Shown piece by piece: positions 9,116 through 21,995 of a stretch of 64,000 nt of DNA. The stretch spans positions 682,001 to 746,000 of the forward strand of contig JAPFFF010000062.1 of the NCBI GenBank assembly GCA_039105265.1, read 5' to 3'. A program made the position numbers and the translations under genes. Position 1 is the stretch's first letter. Every line of letters begins with the position of its first letter. This DNA is from Tritrichomonas musculus (taxonomy: Eukaryota > Parabasalia > Tritrichomonadida > Tritrichomonadidae). The notes beneath the pieces were generated by a model. It was not told the origin of the DNA. It saw nothing but the letters and a program-made list of their open reading frames with translations, and did not search any database.

Positions 9116-9454
9116 TGTTCCTAATACCTGATATTTATTTAAAAATATATCTTGAAAATCAAAAAACTCCACATCAATGGACGCAAGTAGCCAAAAGAAT
9201 TGTCAAAAACAAAACTTAAGAAATTGAAAGGAAATTGAAGATTATAGAAAGAACAAGCACTCTATTAAAAAAATGCCATTCGAACTTATGGATATTATTG
9301 AATACAACAATGCCTTAAGGGAATAGTCCAATTTACATTTTTCATTCAAAATTTCATATTTTAGCGATGGTGAAAAAATTGTATTTTCTCCATGTTTAAA
9401 AGAGATACAAAATTAATTTATATATATTTATAATTTTCAAATGCAGAATAATTT

Positions 9455-10330
9455 TTATTTTATAATTAAATGAAATACAGAATTGCAAGAAGACGAGGCA
9501 CAGAAACAAAAGAAGATGAGATGAAGATTCAGATGAATAAAAAATACAAATTTTCCTTCAACATTGTCATCAGTGATTTTCATATAATTGTTGGGGTTAT
9601 TTTGGAATGGTTCAAGGCCAACATTCATGATATCTGCAAAATCATATTTCACATGTGGTTCATTATATTGCTCTTTGTTATTTTTGTCATAATGTCTATA
9701 TTAAAATTTAATAGCTATTTCAACATTGCACAATTTATTTTTGCCATTCTTATCTACTTCATCTTCATTAATTTCATTCGCTACTGAATAAATAGTTTCA
9801 ATGAATGTCTTTTGGTTGTAGTTTCCATCCATTTGAACATCTCTAATTCGTTTTTGATTTTTGATATACATTTCTGGTATCTCCTCATCATTAATGAAAA
9901 ACTTTCGATAACCTTCTTTCCATTGATGCTCGTTGTAATGTCTAAAAGCGATATTCAATTATTCATTTGTATCTTTCCATACTTCTCTCATATCTTTTTC
10001 AACTGATTACCATGTAACAATATTACATTCAACTTGACTCACTTTTTTTTGACTTTGATATTGAATTCCAATTTACGAAGTCTCGTTAACATCCATATCG
10101 TACGAAAGCCAATAATCGTTTTGCCTTTGTTTGCAGTGCACCAATCAGCTTGAAAGTCAAAATAAAATCAATTTGGTCTGCCTTTGCCTTGTCGTCCATC
10201 TTCCCTGAAGAAAACGTATTCTTTTGGCACCATTAAGATCTGTTTATGAGCTTCGTCATCTTCTTTTTTCAGGATAGGAATGCCAAAGAAAAAGTTATGG
10301 CCATCAAAAAAAAGCATCTAAAGCTAGCAT
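9455..10330 (-). pseudogene. Degenerate coding relic, family unassigned
   Basis: On the minus strand several patches read as protein with normal composition, such as HYNEHQWKEGYRKFFINDEE and VPKEYVFFREDGRQGKGRPN, but the whole is not one open frame. Together they suggest a decayed gene or element of at least 0.8 kb. I cannot name a family; a large DNA transposon or a virus-like element is possible, and it is treated here only as a fossil. Confidence 0.35.
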
Positions 10331-10339
10331 TCCTATCCT
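10271..10339. repeat. 13-bp inverted repeat around a short loop
   Basis: AGGATAGGAATGC at 10271-10283 is the exact reverse complement of GCATTCCTATCCT at 10327-10339, with a 43-base spacer. It may be a small fold-back within the adjoining relic. Confidence 0.6.
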
Positions 10340-10639
10340 ATAAAAAAAGGAACTTTGCTCCAAACTCCTTGAAGTATAAGATCTTAAGCAATCATTGGCA
10401 CCATTAATCAACATCACTCAAAGATCACATACGATAAAGAATTATTAAGTCTAAATAATCATACATACGTGACCATTTTATTATAAGTATGAAATTTTCT
10501 CATAATCTAATTATCTTGTATATAAGCGACCAAATTTCAATTCAATTTAAAGACTATTATTAAACAGCAATTGTAGCAATGTACAAAACAATAGTACGCT
10601 ATCCTGATATCAGAAAGATAATATGCCATAGTTGCTACA

Positions 10640-11890
10640 GATTTAAGGGACAAGATGGGAGAATGCGCAAATGAAGCATGGATGCCAAAAGGGAAGTTCA
10701 ATAATAAAAAGTGGTTGATCAACAATGTACACGTATGCCAGCCAGATGATCAGTTAAAAATAGATGATTTAGTTAGCAGCCTTGGATATATGAATGACAC
10801 AGCAAATACAGGATATTTACTCTATGAAAAAATGGCTTCATTTACAGGAGCTAAAAATTTGTCCTTAGATATACCTTCGTCTGCATTGCGATCAATAATG
10901 GTCTCAACAGCTTATAGGAAACATAAGAAAATACTACATTTATAAATGTGTTGCTCTTGATGAAGGTACAACATCTGGATTTCAAGTGCTTCATTTTGTT
11001 TTAGAAAATCCTCTCTTAAGCCTTCCATTTTATACATGTAATACAATAAGAATGGAAGGCTTGAAAGCTACTGATTATTTCCCTGCAATACTGAGAGGTT
11101 TCCATTTCATTAATATTGCAAATATAAATATTGGAACGGTTGTTTTCTATGGAGTGACTGCACAAAAGAAAGCCTTCAAATACAAATGGAAGGATTCAAT
11201 AAGAAATTGTGGCAATTCAAACTATCAAAATATTATATTTGTTCCTTGTTTATGTCATTTAATTTCCAATTCATATAAAGCCCAAGCAGAGGCAAACATA
11301 GCCCTCAAAAATGTGGTTGATAAACTACATTCTTATTCACATTTATGAAGAATTAATATCAAACAAATAAAAGCACAATGTCCTGCGCACATTGACAAAC
11401 GATGGATATATGATTATAATATTTCTTCATTTATTCTCAAAAAAAAAAAAAAAAAAATGTTATATTGGAGATAGACAGAGACTTACTAGAAAATGCAATT
11501 AAAGCTCTTTATGAACTAAGTTGTAATTATAACAATCAATACGCAAAATGCATAGATGAATCTCTTCAGTAGTATACATTGCTATCAGAAAATGAAGGAT
11601 TATGGGCACTTGCATATATATTGACTCTTGAAGGTCGTTCTGATTTTCAAAAAAGAGCAATTAAACATGAAAAACCTCATATAAAAAGAAGTTTAAAACA
11701 TTTCAAGTTTATTAAAGAAAATAATGATGATATTTGATGGAAGAGAATATCATTTAAATGAAGACGATTTTCTTTTGTATCCTGAAACAGAAAACCTGAA
11801 CGATGATGAAGAAGATCCAAATGATGAAATTACAGAATAAGAAGAAATAAATGACGAAGATCCGGTGAAGCATGCTATATCTCGATAGCA
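10640..11890 (+). pseudogene. Broken DNA-transposon transposase, hAT-like (weak)
   Basis: Successive plus-strand segments in different frames read as one former protein. One segment starts near ATG 10655 (MGECANEAWMPKGKFNNKKW). A second contains CVALDEGTTSGFQVLHFVL, and a third contains VPCLCHLISNSYKAQAEANI, followed by a DKRWIYDYNI patch and an acidic tail near 11800. A DEGTT Asp block, a CxCHLISN block and a late tryptophan block in that order resemble hAT-type transposases. At least two frame changes and several stops break it, and no terminal repeats were found. The family call is tentative. Confidence 0.45.
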
Positions 11891-12930
11891 GATATCAATT
11901 ATCAGTACATTTTTAGATATTGATACTTGATAATGAGATATAAAATTATTAATTCATTTATCGGTCAAATATTTGATATCGAAATAAAAAAGGTAGTTAA
12001 AAAAAAATCTGTCCTGATTATTTAACCTAAAATCATATATGTGATTAAATACACATTAAATATTAAAAATATGTTATTTATTGTCAAATTCATCTTTTCA
12101 TGCCCGAAGAAAAAGCGATGTTTTATCCCTCAGAAAAAGTGAAAAATTGAAGGTCATAAAATTAAGTAAAAAATGTCTGATAATGATTGGTAATCCATAA
12201 TCGTTATCAAATTTACAAAACTTCTTATAACATTTCCTGTTTGATTAACGATTTCCTGAAAATGTATATATCAGATTTACAAACGGATAATTGATTATCA
12301 GGTTTAAGAAGAGTTAATTCTAATATCAATTCTCAAAATAACATACCTACAAATAACAAGCTTCTTGTGTGAAAACTTAAACTTTTTTGCTTGTTTTAAC
12401 GATTTCTAATAAAAATTTTTAAATTTAAAAAAAATTGAGATTGAAAGTAAAATTTGATATAAAAAATAGGGTGTAATCGATTACATTATTCGAGGCCTGA
12501 TTAAACTGATTTTTGAAATCGAAGAATTCTTTTAAACCACACACCACTTTTTCAGAAGAAAATAAACGTCCATTTTATTAAACTTTATTTTCATTAGAAA
12601 TGACTAAAAAATTCTTTGCTTTTTTATTGATTTCTTCATTTCTGTCACAAAAAGAATATGATACACGCGTGATAATTGAAAATTTTCAGAATTGAGATCA
12701 TATTCGATTTATATTATTCCTAAAAAAGGTTGATTTAGATAATCAAATGGCTTTTTGAGTTTTCTAAAATGATAAAATTCAGTATTTGATATAAATAGAT
12801 TTTGAATAAGAAAACCAAGGTTATAAAATTTTGATTAGTCAGAGAAAAAAGCATGAATGAGGGCAAACATTTTTTAAATAAAAAATATTAATCTGTGTTT
12901 TCCAAAAATTACATTTTTTGTATTATTTCT
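11891..12930. other. Gene-free AT-rich region
   Basis: No coding region is seen. At about 11875-11943 an imperfect inverted repeat begins TATATCTC and ends GAGATATA with roughly 25-base arms; it may be an end of the broken transposon just upstream or a random AT hairpin. Confidence 0.4.
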
Positions 12931-12933
12931 TTA

Positions 12934-13175
12934 AGGTACAAATCCAGTACGTTTAGTAACCGCAATTTTTTTTGACATTCTCAAAGAAATAGATGATATG
13001 TTAAATAAAAAACGATTATTTTCATCCATTTCATATAACATGTCATAATGTTTATTTAAATTGTAAAATAAGTGTCAAAAACAAACCTAGTCAATTTAAA
13101 CTTTTTCAGAGACATGCAACTATTCAAATAATAAACGTTCTCCTATTCAAAAAATAACGTACTGGATTTGTACCT
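12934..13175. mobile_element. Short TA-flanked inverted-repeat element (MITE-like), 242 bp
   Basis: AGGTACAAATCCAGTACGTT at 12934-12953 is the exact reverse complement of 13156-13175, and TA flanks both ends (with TTAA the symmetry extends to 23 bp). Perfect 20-bp ends, the small size, no coding capacity and TA at the borders are typical of non-autonomous Tc1/mariner-type elements. No matching autonomous copy is visible in the window. Confidence 0.75.
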
Positions 13176-13198
13176 TAATAATATTTCATAGTAGAGTA

Positions 13199-14217
13199 TC
13201 AAGAAAAAGTGGACATCATTAAGATAAAGTGGCCATCACATAACTTTTTGATCTCAATATTTTGATAAGACATTCAAAGTTTGAATATAGTTGTCAAAAA
13301 TTCTGATGGATAAATATAAAAAATTGAAAAAAAATAAAGAGTTTAAAATGAAGGTATTTCTATTCTAAAGCTATTTTTTTGATTTTTATCTTTGTTTTTC
13401 TTATGCTGGTCATAGATAAGCATTTGATTTGGCGTCAAAGAGATTTCCAGCATTTTTTACTATGATAAATAAATATAAAGTATTGAAAAGAAAATTTTAT
13501 TAAAGAGTTTCAAATGAGGGTATTTCGATTCTAAAGCTATTTTTTTGATTTTTATCTTTGTTTTTTCTTATGCTGGTCATAGATATTATTCTGAATATGA
13601 TATCCTCGGACTTTTGAACAGAAACGAACATTAAAACCAGCAATTTCGACGTGCGGACTTGCAGCATATCTTACTGGTGTTATTCCAAAGGTCACTTTTC
13701 ATCTTATAGTTGTATCTTATCATGGAACGGAAAATAGAGATAACTAAAATTTAGGTCTGTTCAGAACTACAAGGTTCTAAAATCTTTATAGTTAGATTTT
13801 GGAATTCAGGATCTAAACTGTTGAGGCAGTTTTCGTGTGATTGCGAAATTTTAAAAACTTTATATTTCAATTAAAAACTTTCAGATATTTCAAATTTTTA
13901 AAATAGCAATATATGCTCATATTTTATTTATATCAATATATACCTTTATTTTAATATAACAATTTATATAAATTATTATATATTATATAAATTTCATTAC
14001 GTTTTACAAAATTAAATAAGATAAATATGCTTATTTTGGTCATTAAATATATCTTTAGAAAATATTTGAATAATCTCTATCAATTTATTTTGGAGCATGA
14101 TGCCCACTTCTTTTTTTTCTGAGAATTTTATTTTAATTTTGAATTCCTTATCAAAATATTGAGATAAAAAAGTTAAGTGATGCCCACTTTATCCTGACGA
14201 TGTCCACTTTTTCTTGA
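13199..14217. mobile_element. TA-flanked inverted-repeat element, 1.02 kb, non-autonomous
   Basis: The ends are about 69-bp inverted repeats with a few mismatches: 13199-13267 begins TCAAGAAAAAGTGGACATC, and 14149-14217 ends with its complement. TA borders both sides (13197-13198 and 14218-14219). The interior contains an approximately 83-bp direct repeat (13336-13418 and 13502-13585, sharing TTATGCTGGTCATAGATA). It also holds a GC-richer patch at 13620-13750 that reads as a protein tail (STCGLAAYLTGVIPKVTFHL), perhaps captured coding sequence. There is no transposase gene. Confidence 0.75.
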
Positions 14218-14352
14218 TAATCTATTTATTTTGATTATTTATAATATTTAATTCACTCATCATTTTTTATTTAAATTATCATTGTTTAATTGGTTTTAGG
14301 AAAAGATAGGGGAAACGCTAAATTAAAATAAATATTTTCAATTAATAAGATA

Positions 14353-15139
14353 GGTCGGCCAGAATAACGAGTTTTGTCAAAAAAAATAAAAAAACGTAGG
14401 AATATCTTCTATTTGATATATAATATTATATGATATCTACATATTCTGTTTACCAAGTTTCATCCAATTTCTTGAGTTGAGTTTTGTGAAATTTATGTAT
14501 TTTCTTTAAAATAAATAATATTAATATATCCTATAATTATCATAAAAAAAGATAATCATTTATGTTTACTTATATCTATAATATCATATTATATTTAGTG
14601 TAATCATTAATAAATAAATATTTATTTTATTTAACATGAAAAATTCATTTTTAAACACTCCAAAATTCAATTCTTTTTGAAAAAGTTTGGGATAATTTCC
14701 TTTAAGAATTTCTTCTTCTTTTTCATTTTTAAGTCGACCTTTGTTGTTATATAAGTTTTTATAATATAATAAAATAAAAATAAAAAGGAAATTTGATCTT
14801 CTATTTTTTCTTAAATTGTATTAAATTTTTTCCATCAATTCACTGATGAATAATAAATATTTCTAAATTATTATTATATTTATATATATTATATATAGTA
14901 TATAAATAAAGAAAATTAAAAAATAACATTTGAATTTAATATATAGCAGGATATAATTGTTTTAAATTCAAATTTCAAAAAAATGATGATAAATAAAAAT
15001 CCAACTCAAGAATTTCCACCAAATTTAGATGTTTTCTTAATCATATGTTCATGAAACAAATATATAAGTTTGGGAAGTTTCTAGCGTTTTTTAAAAATTT
15101 GGCTTTATGTTTTTGACAAATACGTTATTTTGGCCGACC
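14353..15139. mobile_element. TA-flanked inverted-repeat element, 0.79 kb, non-autonomous
   Basis: The left end GGTCGGCCAGAATAACG at 14353 matches the reverse complement of the right end, which finishes at 15139. The similarity continues through GTCAAAAA and, more weakly, to a shared TTCTTGAGTTG block about 130 bases in. TA flanks both sides (14351-14352, 15140-15141). It has no coding capacity. The ends are more diverged than in the two neighbours, so it is probably older. Confidence 0.7.
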
Positions 15140-17916
15140 TATTTAATAAGTTTTATTCAGTCTTTGAACAGTACAAAATTTATTAACATTTTTATAACAT
15201 TGAACACGCGTTTTCATTGCATAGACCGATTGATTTAAAATATTCATAAAATATTTATAAAATATTTATGATAACGATAAATCGATTATTCTTTATTCAA
15301 TAAGTATACAATTAATATTATTCATTTTAAAATTTGAGAATTGTAAAATTCAGAAAACAGGTGGGTTGCATCGGTTATCTTTTTTTTTAGATAATAAAAA
15401 ATCTAAAAATATTAGTAACAAACTCTTATAAAACAAATTTTTATTATTATTTAATTTTTTATTCTTATTTATAATTTATTTTTATTATTATTAATATATA
15501 TATATTACCCCAAGAAAGATATATCTGATATTTTAATTATATCAGATAGAAATTTTGAATAAGTCTGAAAATTGTATATCATAAAAATTGATTTTTTAAC
15601 TCAATTATTTAAGTTTATTATCAAATTACATTTGTCATTTTATTGTAATATGGAAATCCTAAAAACATGTTTCAACAAAATTCAGTTTTGATATTTTGAG
15701 AACGGTTGTGGTTGATAAATTGAGAACATTTCAAAAATTCAATTTTCAGAAACATTGCTCTTCTGAAAAATAAAATAAATTTTTCTCATAATATTTCTGA
15801 AAACTAACCATAAATAACGCAATTTATCTTTATATAAAATACAAAAGATATTAGTTATATACTGTATTTATGATTTAGCTCTTTTTTTAACAAGACATTA
15901 CTCAGAGGAAAATTGAAAACTTAGAAGTTTTTTTTATCATTCCTTTTAAATTTGTCTTAACAAGCAACATTTACTTAATACTATGCTTTTCTTAATTCAA
16001 TACAAATTCAAAAATAAAATTTTCAATGCTTTACAACAATCAAAAAATAATTTTATTTATATTTAAATATAAATATAAATAAAACCTCAAAAATTATCTC
16101 TTTCTAATAATAAAGCAATATTAGATAAAAAAGCGTTTTTGATATGTTGTAATATTTTCAATGTATAAAATTTTGAAATGAAATTACATTTTTTTTCAAT
16201 TTTTTTCAATAAATTTAAAAAAACTTTTGAATTTATTGAATAGAATCTATTCTCAGAAAATAATTAGTGATAATTTTTTTCACGTGTTTTAAATTTTAAA
16301 CTACATGTTAAACAAGTTATATTTGAGAATGAAAAAAAAATCAGAATACTTTTTCAATATTTTCAAATAATAACAATACATCATTCTAATAGAATAATTG
16401 AAATTGATAATATATAAATTTTTGTTTTCAATTCTTAAAAAAATTTTTATTTTTTTAGAATTTTTTTTTATTTTTCTCTCTAAATAAATGTATGGAATGT
16501 TTTTTGAAATATTTTTATCTTTTTATATAGTAAATATTGATCGGTAACATTGATTATTCATATCATACTTATGATGTATTATATATATTTAACTTTATAG
16601 ACCAATTAATTTTTTCTCATCAAAATGGAATATCTGCATGATAACATCATATATAGGCATTTGTATTTGCTTAACATATGTTTTATTGTTTTTGAATGCT
16701 AGTTTGTATTTTATATCACTTATTATTTCACTAATTATGAAGATATTATTAAAGAAATTTACGACTAAAAAAAATGTGATTTTTCTGGAGAGATTGGCTT
16801 AACCGTTTAATATAATTTTCGGATATGTTATTATATAATAAAATTAATGGTTTTTTATCGAGGCAAAGAAACTTGATATAGCCATTAAAAAAAGATAAAA
16901 ATGTTTGAAAACCAAATCCTCTCAAATAAACGTCTATTTTATTTTAATATTCATTTTTTTGAATAAGCACGTTTTTTGGTTCTCACAAAAAATCTTGAAT
17001 TTTCTGGAAAGACTGGAATAATATTACAAGCTCTAAACAACATATGCCTTATAATATAAAATATAATGAGGTTTTACCGAGCCAATTAGGTTAAATATGT
17101 TTCTATTTTAGGATATTTATGTTTGCATAAATTTTTACATAAAAGCTCTTCAAATATTTTGTGAGTATAAAATTTGGATTATTTATTTTTATCTTATTAA
17201 AACAATTTCCTAAATAGAATTTATATTAAATATATGATATAAATATGATAAAATAAATATAAAATGAAACACAAAAATTATTTACAAATAAATACATATA
17301 TAATTATAAATCTCCAAATGCATTCAAAATTAAAAACTCATTTATAATTCAAAGGTATAAAAATATTTTGATAAAGCATTCATAAATAATTGTATGTGCT
17401 ATTTTAATTTCTCATTATTAATGAAAATAATGATAGATTTTTATTTTCTCAAATTATTGTATGTAATCATTCAAAAAAATTAATAACATTTTATTGAAAT
17501 TAAAATCATAGTTTAAATTTCCAATATCTTATTTAATTTTTCGAAACCTAAATTATAATTAATAATTATATATATAATAATTTATAATCATTCATATTTC
17601 CAATGTATAATAAGTTTTTATTGATTCACATAATAGATTACTTGAATCGTATTTTTGAATATTTAATAGTTTTTTTTTATTCAATTTAAATATTTTGCAT
17701 ATATCTCACAATAAAATTTAAATATAATATTTTATGGCTATTATAATAATATAAAATACAATATAAAAACATATTATAAAATATGATGATTTAAAAACCA
17801 CTAGTTATTTCTATTTTGTTTTTTTCGAGTTTCCATACATTTCTCTAAATTATGAAATATCAGAAAAATTCAAAGTGAAAATAAAAGTTCATTATCAGAT
17901 ATCAGATAAGCGCTAA
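15140..17916. other. Gene-free, extremely AT-rich region
   Basis: I see no gene or confident element in these 2.8 kb. Two loosely similar stretches around 16780-16880 and 16995-17100 (CTGGAGAGATTGG / CTGGAAAGACTGG, TTATCGAGGC / TTACCGAGCC) hint at an old duplication. The last 30 bases hold the initiator of the Myb gene. Confidence 0.5.
17889..17893 (+). promoter_or_regulatory. Inr-like initiator for the Myb gene
   Basis: TCATT with its A at 17891, 26 bases before the ATG. The spacing is at the long end of the usual trichomonad range. Confidence 0.35.
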
Positions 17917-18888
17917 ATGAGCAGCAACTGGAAATCTCCAATCATTGCATTTCTTGACCAATCATCAATTGTAATAAATACTATACCAATAAGAATTAGC
18001 GAGAATATGGATGAAGCTCAGCAAGCTTTCATAAATCCAAAAACTCATTTTGTTAACCTATTTTGCAAAGGTGAGAATATGTATAATGACAGAACAACTG
18101 AGAATTGTTCTTATTATTATGCTGATTCAAAAAACAATTATTTATATAATATTGAAAACCTACAACCAATAAGCTATACCAAAGAATTTAATTCCATGCC
18201 AGTATCCTCATCAAAAGCATTTTATAACGCAAGAAGGAAATTTAGCCTTGAGGAAGACACGCAGTTGAATAGATTAATTGAATTACATGGACCAAAGAAT
18301 TGGGATAAAATTGCATTATCGATGCCAGGAAGAACAGGAAGACAATGCCGAGATCGCTTTAATAACTACCTTAAGCCTTCACTAACAAATGGCCCATGGT
18401 CCATAGATGAAGACAATTTGTTAAAACAAAAAGTAAAGGAAATTGGTAAACATTGGAATATAATTGCAAAGTTTTTCAATGGAAGAAGCAGTAACAATAT
18501 TAAAAACAGGTGGTATACATACTTCTGTGAAGAAAAGAAAGGTCAAATTACCGAAATATCTAACCCCAAATATGATAACCAGCTATTTGAATATCAATCA
18601 TCAGAAAATAGTGAAAATGAAAGCCAAAAAAATAATTCAAATAATGAACTTAATCATGAAATTGATATTTCTGTTGATAGTTTTGCAAAATGTTCGAACA
18701 ATTCTATTACAAAGATAAATGAAAATGAATTTAAAAATGAATCGTCAAGTGATAGTTTAGATGACCTTGAAAAAAATCAAGACATTATTGAAAATCCAAT
18801 AAAAATTAAAAGTGAAAAGAGAATTTTGTTTCCACAATTGTGCCCTCCTGAATGCCAACTATATCTTTCTTTGAATTGCTTGTATTAA
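17917..18888 (+). CDS. R2R3-type Myb DNA-binding protein
   Basis: A 323-residue nuclear transcription-factor candidate. Residues about 107-157 form the first Myb repeat (KFSLEEDTQLNRLIELHGPK, then NWDKIALSMPGRTGRQCRDRF). Residues 160-207 form the second (GPWSIDEDNLLKQKV, then HWNIIAKFFNGRSSNNIKNR). The spaced tryptophans of each repeat are present, with the usual aromatic or aliphatic replacements, and the recognition helices read GRTGRQCRDRFNN and GRSSNNIKNRW. The N-terminal 100 residues are unstructured. The C-terminal 110 residues are Asn/Ser/Glu rich, a possible regulatory tail. Two-repeat Myb proteins are abundant in trichomonads and include regulators of iron-responsive adhesin genes. 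The gene stands alone between long gene-free regions. Confidence 0.93.
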   Translation: MSSNWKSPIIAFLDQSSIVINTIPIRISENMDEAQQAFINPKTHFVNLFCKGENMYNDRTTENCSYYYADSKNNYLYNIENLQPISYTKEFNSMPVSSSKAFYNARRKFSLEEDTQLNRLIELHGPKNWDKIALSMPGRTGRQCRDRFNNYLKPSLTNGPWSIDEDNLLKQKVKEIGKHWNIIAKFFNGRSSNNIKNRWYTYFCEEKKGQITEISNPKYDNQLFEYQSSENSENESQKNNSNNELNHEIDISVDSFAKCSNNSITKINENEFKNESSSDSLDDLEKNQDIIENPIKIKSEKRILFPQLCPPECQLYLSLNCLY

Positions 18889-21800
18889 TGATATTAGGAA
18901 AAATGTTTTTTGAGCCCACCAAACTAATTGTGGTTTAATATATTTACTTGAAATGTTTTGTAAGTATATTATAAAGTTATTTCTTGTTTTAATGCTTTTT
19001 TTTTTTTATGGTTAATCTTTGGATGAAAGATTTTTTTTTCGTATCATATTTATCTCATATATTGTATATTATTCATGCTTTTATAATGTTGATTTTTTTA
19101 ACATTCATGATAAATTATTGAAAATTCTTCATAAATATTTAAATTTTGTATTTCTGGAACATTTCAAAATATGAAACAAACAATTTAATGCACTAAAGAA
19201 AAAAATAATATGACTCTATCATCTCTTGTTTCAAAAAAAGCATTATTATAAATATATTGTTGAAATAAAAATTTAATGTACTCCTAATTAATTTTTATTA
19301 TTTTTGCTATCTTTTTATAATATTTTATTTTGAAAAATCAACCTATATATCTAGATATTTTATATAAAAATAATAATTTGAATTAACTTAGAAAAAATTG
19401 AGTAAAAAATAAAAAATAGAAAATTCTATAGAACTTAAACGATGGTTTATAGAAAATTTAAATGAGATTGGGTTAAAATTGAATTAACCAAATTGAATAT
19501 GTGGTTGTAATTGTTTTTTAGAATTTGTGACATATTTTTGAGTCCCAACCATTTGATAAATGTAACATTAAAATCGATGTTGATACAGGGTATCCTTTTT
19601 AATATTAATTAAAAATCAATCTTTTAACATAGAATTATTAAATTCATGCAAACAAATTTAAAAATTGAATTTTTTTATAACATTGAAATATTGTTTGAAT
19701 TTTTGTTTTTCATTTTAGAATAACTTTAAAATAAAATTAATTTATGCTTGCTTGCATAGTCATTTATGATTATAATCAATTCTTTTTTTTGAGATTTTTT
19801 TTGAATTTTTTTGTAAATATTAATCTTTTAGTTTTTTTTTTTTTTTTTTTGTAATATGGGATAGTATCATCCTAAAATGGAAATAATGATTAAACTATTT
19901 TTAAAATAGTATTTTAAAAATCAATTAATCATAAATAAAAGTTGTTTAATTCTATTTAAAATAAAGAAAACTTTAATTGCAAATTCAAAATGAAATACAT
20001 TCTTGGAAATCATTTTTAAAAATCATTTATCTGATGATTCTCATAAATTTAAATGGTTTTCATTATTCCATTTTTCCCAGTTTCGAAAAAATTCAATTTC
20101 AATTCAAAACAAAGCACTGCAAAAGATAAATAAGTATTGATATCTTTTTATTATTTAAAAATAATACTTCTACATCCGAAATATATTGGTAAATTTAAAA
20201 AAAACTAAAAAATATTTAGGATCTTTATACATAAATAAAATAAAATTGAAAACCATAAAACTCAATCCAAATTAAATATAACCAAAAACTATTGCAAACA
20301 AATCCTAAAAATATATTACAAACTTTTTCAAAGTATTCAAATTATGAATAAATTCAAATATTTTAAGAGTATAGTATGAACACTAATATCTGGATAAATA
20401 AGTAGTATATAAATATTATATTATATAATCAATGATTATGATTTTTTCAAACATAAAATATTATGTTATTAAATAAAAAACAATTTTTTTTATTGTATAT
20501 TTATAAAACAATAATTGAATTAATTATTGCTTTTTTGAATAAATAAAAAAGGAATTATTTGAAAAAAAAAAATTGAATTATTCATATTTCAAATGAGAAT
20601 ATCTCATTAAAAATTAAAAATAGAATTGTTTAAATATCAATATATCCAGAAGTTATTTCAATAAAATAAAAATAGATTGTAAAAAAATCAAAATTATAAT
20701 TTTATGGAAAAAGATGATAATATAAGCAAGATATGATCATACAATGTTTTATTTATTTATATGAAAAAATATTATAAAATCAAATTTTTAATATAGGTAT
20801 TCATATAAAACTTTAATAATAAAAGTTATCTATTTTAAAATTATATTAATATGAATACAAGTTTTTTTATAGCACTTTGAAATTTCATTACAAATGAAGT
20901 AAATTTGATTAATAAAAAACTTTTTTTTAAAAATGAATAAAAAAAAAATCTCTCTTTCAGATTAAACTTCTTTGTGAGTAAAAAGAATAAAGCTGCTTTA
21001 TAATTTCAATCATCAAAAATTGAATGACTACATAGATCTGCAAACAGTCCGTTAATCAAGAAAAATTGAAAAACTATGTAGTCCTTCAATATGAACAATG
21101 AATCAATTATTCATTAAAAATTCGAATCTATGATTTTTAATAATTAACTTGACAGAGCCATTTTTGGGATTTTGGATATATTTATAAAAAAATGATATCA
21201 AGTTTTATTTCCTTATGATAAAAACTTCATCTGATTTTTTTATATGTATAAAACATTTCAAAGTGAATATACGTATAGATATTTTTTTAAAAAAGTTATT
21301 ATTAATATGTTCAAAGTGAATATGTGTATAGATATTCGTTTTTTAAAACCAAAATTCAGTTTTCTTCTAAAAGCAAGGGACTGCCAAGCTGCTAAAGCAT
21401 CTTTAAAGAGAAGCGAAGCAAAATATGATGTTAGGCAAGATTAAAATCAGGATTGTGAATAGGAATATGCCAATTTTTTCAAAACAAATAACATTATTTT
21501 GCACCAAAATTGATATATATTTTTTATATAAATTATATTTCATTCCATAACTTTAATATAGTACTATATTAAAGTTGTGAAGTAATGTGGTTACATTCAA
21601 ATTTTTCTTTATTGAAAAATGCTTTTATTTGATAAAATTGATGATAAAACCATAACTTTTTCTCAACAAAATAATAGAATTTGATTTGCGATTTAATTTT
21701 CAATTAAAAATATTTAGATTTTATTGAAAATCAGATTTTTAATTCTTCTTCTTTTGAGTAAATATCACTTTTAAAATACGAAAATACTCTAAAAATAAAA

Positions 21801-21995
21801 GTTAGAACCATGTAAAACTTATTTAGCTTGATAAAATAATCTCATATAAAGGTTATAATATATTATTTTTTTTGAGCTTACTCCGCTTGAGATATCTAAG
21901 GAAAAATGTATTTTAAAATCATCAAACTTTTCTAATTTTTCAAAATTCAATGAAATTCAACAATTTTATTAGTTTATTATATATATAAAAAAAAA
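18889..21995. other. Gene-free AT-rich region with small repeats
   Basis: There is no supported gene in 3.1 kb. At 21255-21290 and 21309-21345 a tandem duplication shares TTCAAAGTGAATAT and GTATAGATATT. It leads into a short GC-richer patch at 21362-21440 that could encode KARDCQAAKASLKRSEAKYD, possibly a gene fragment. A 28-bp perfect palindrome lies at 21549-21576. T runs occur at about 19834-19850. Confidence 0.5.
21549..21576. repeat. 28-bp perfect palindrome
   Basis: AACTTTAATATAGT followed directly by its own reverse complement, with no loop. Function unknown. Confidence 0.7.

Noticed and set aside
15140-17916. Old duplication between about 16.8 and 17.1 kb as a mobile element
   Set aside because: The similarity is short and interrupted. 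No terminal repeats or target duplications were found.
18464-18718. Overlapping frame inside the Myb gene
   Set aside because: It is a shadow frame; the Myb repeats lie in the other frame.
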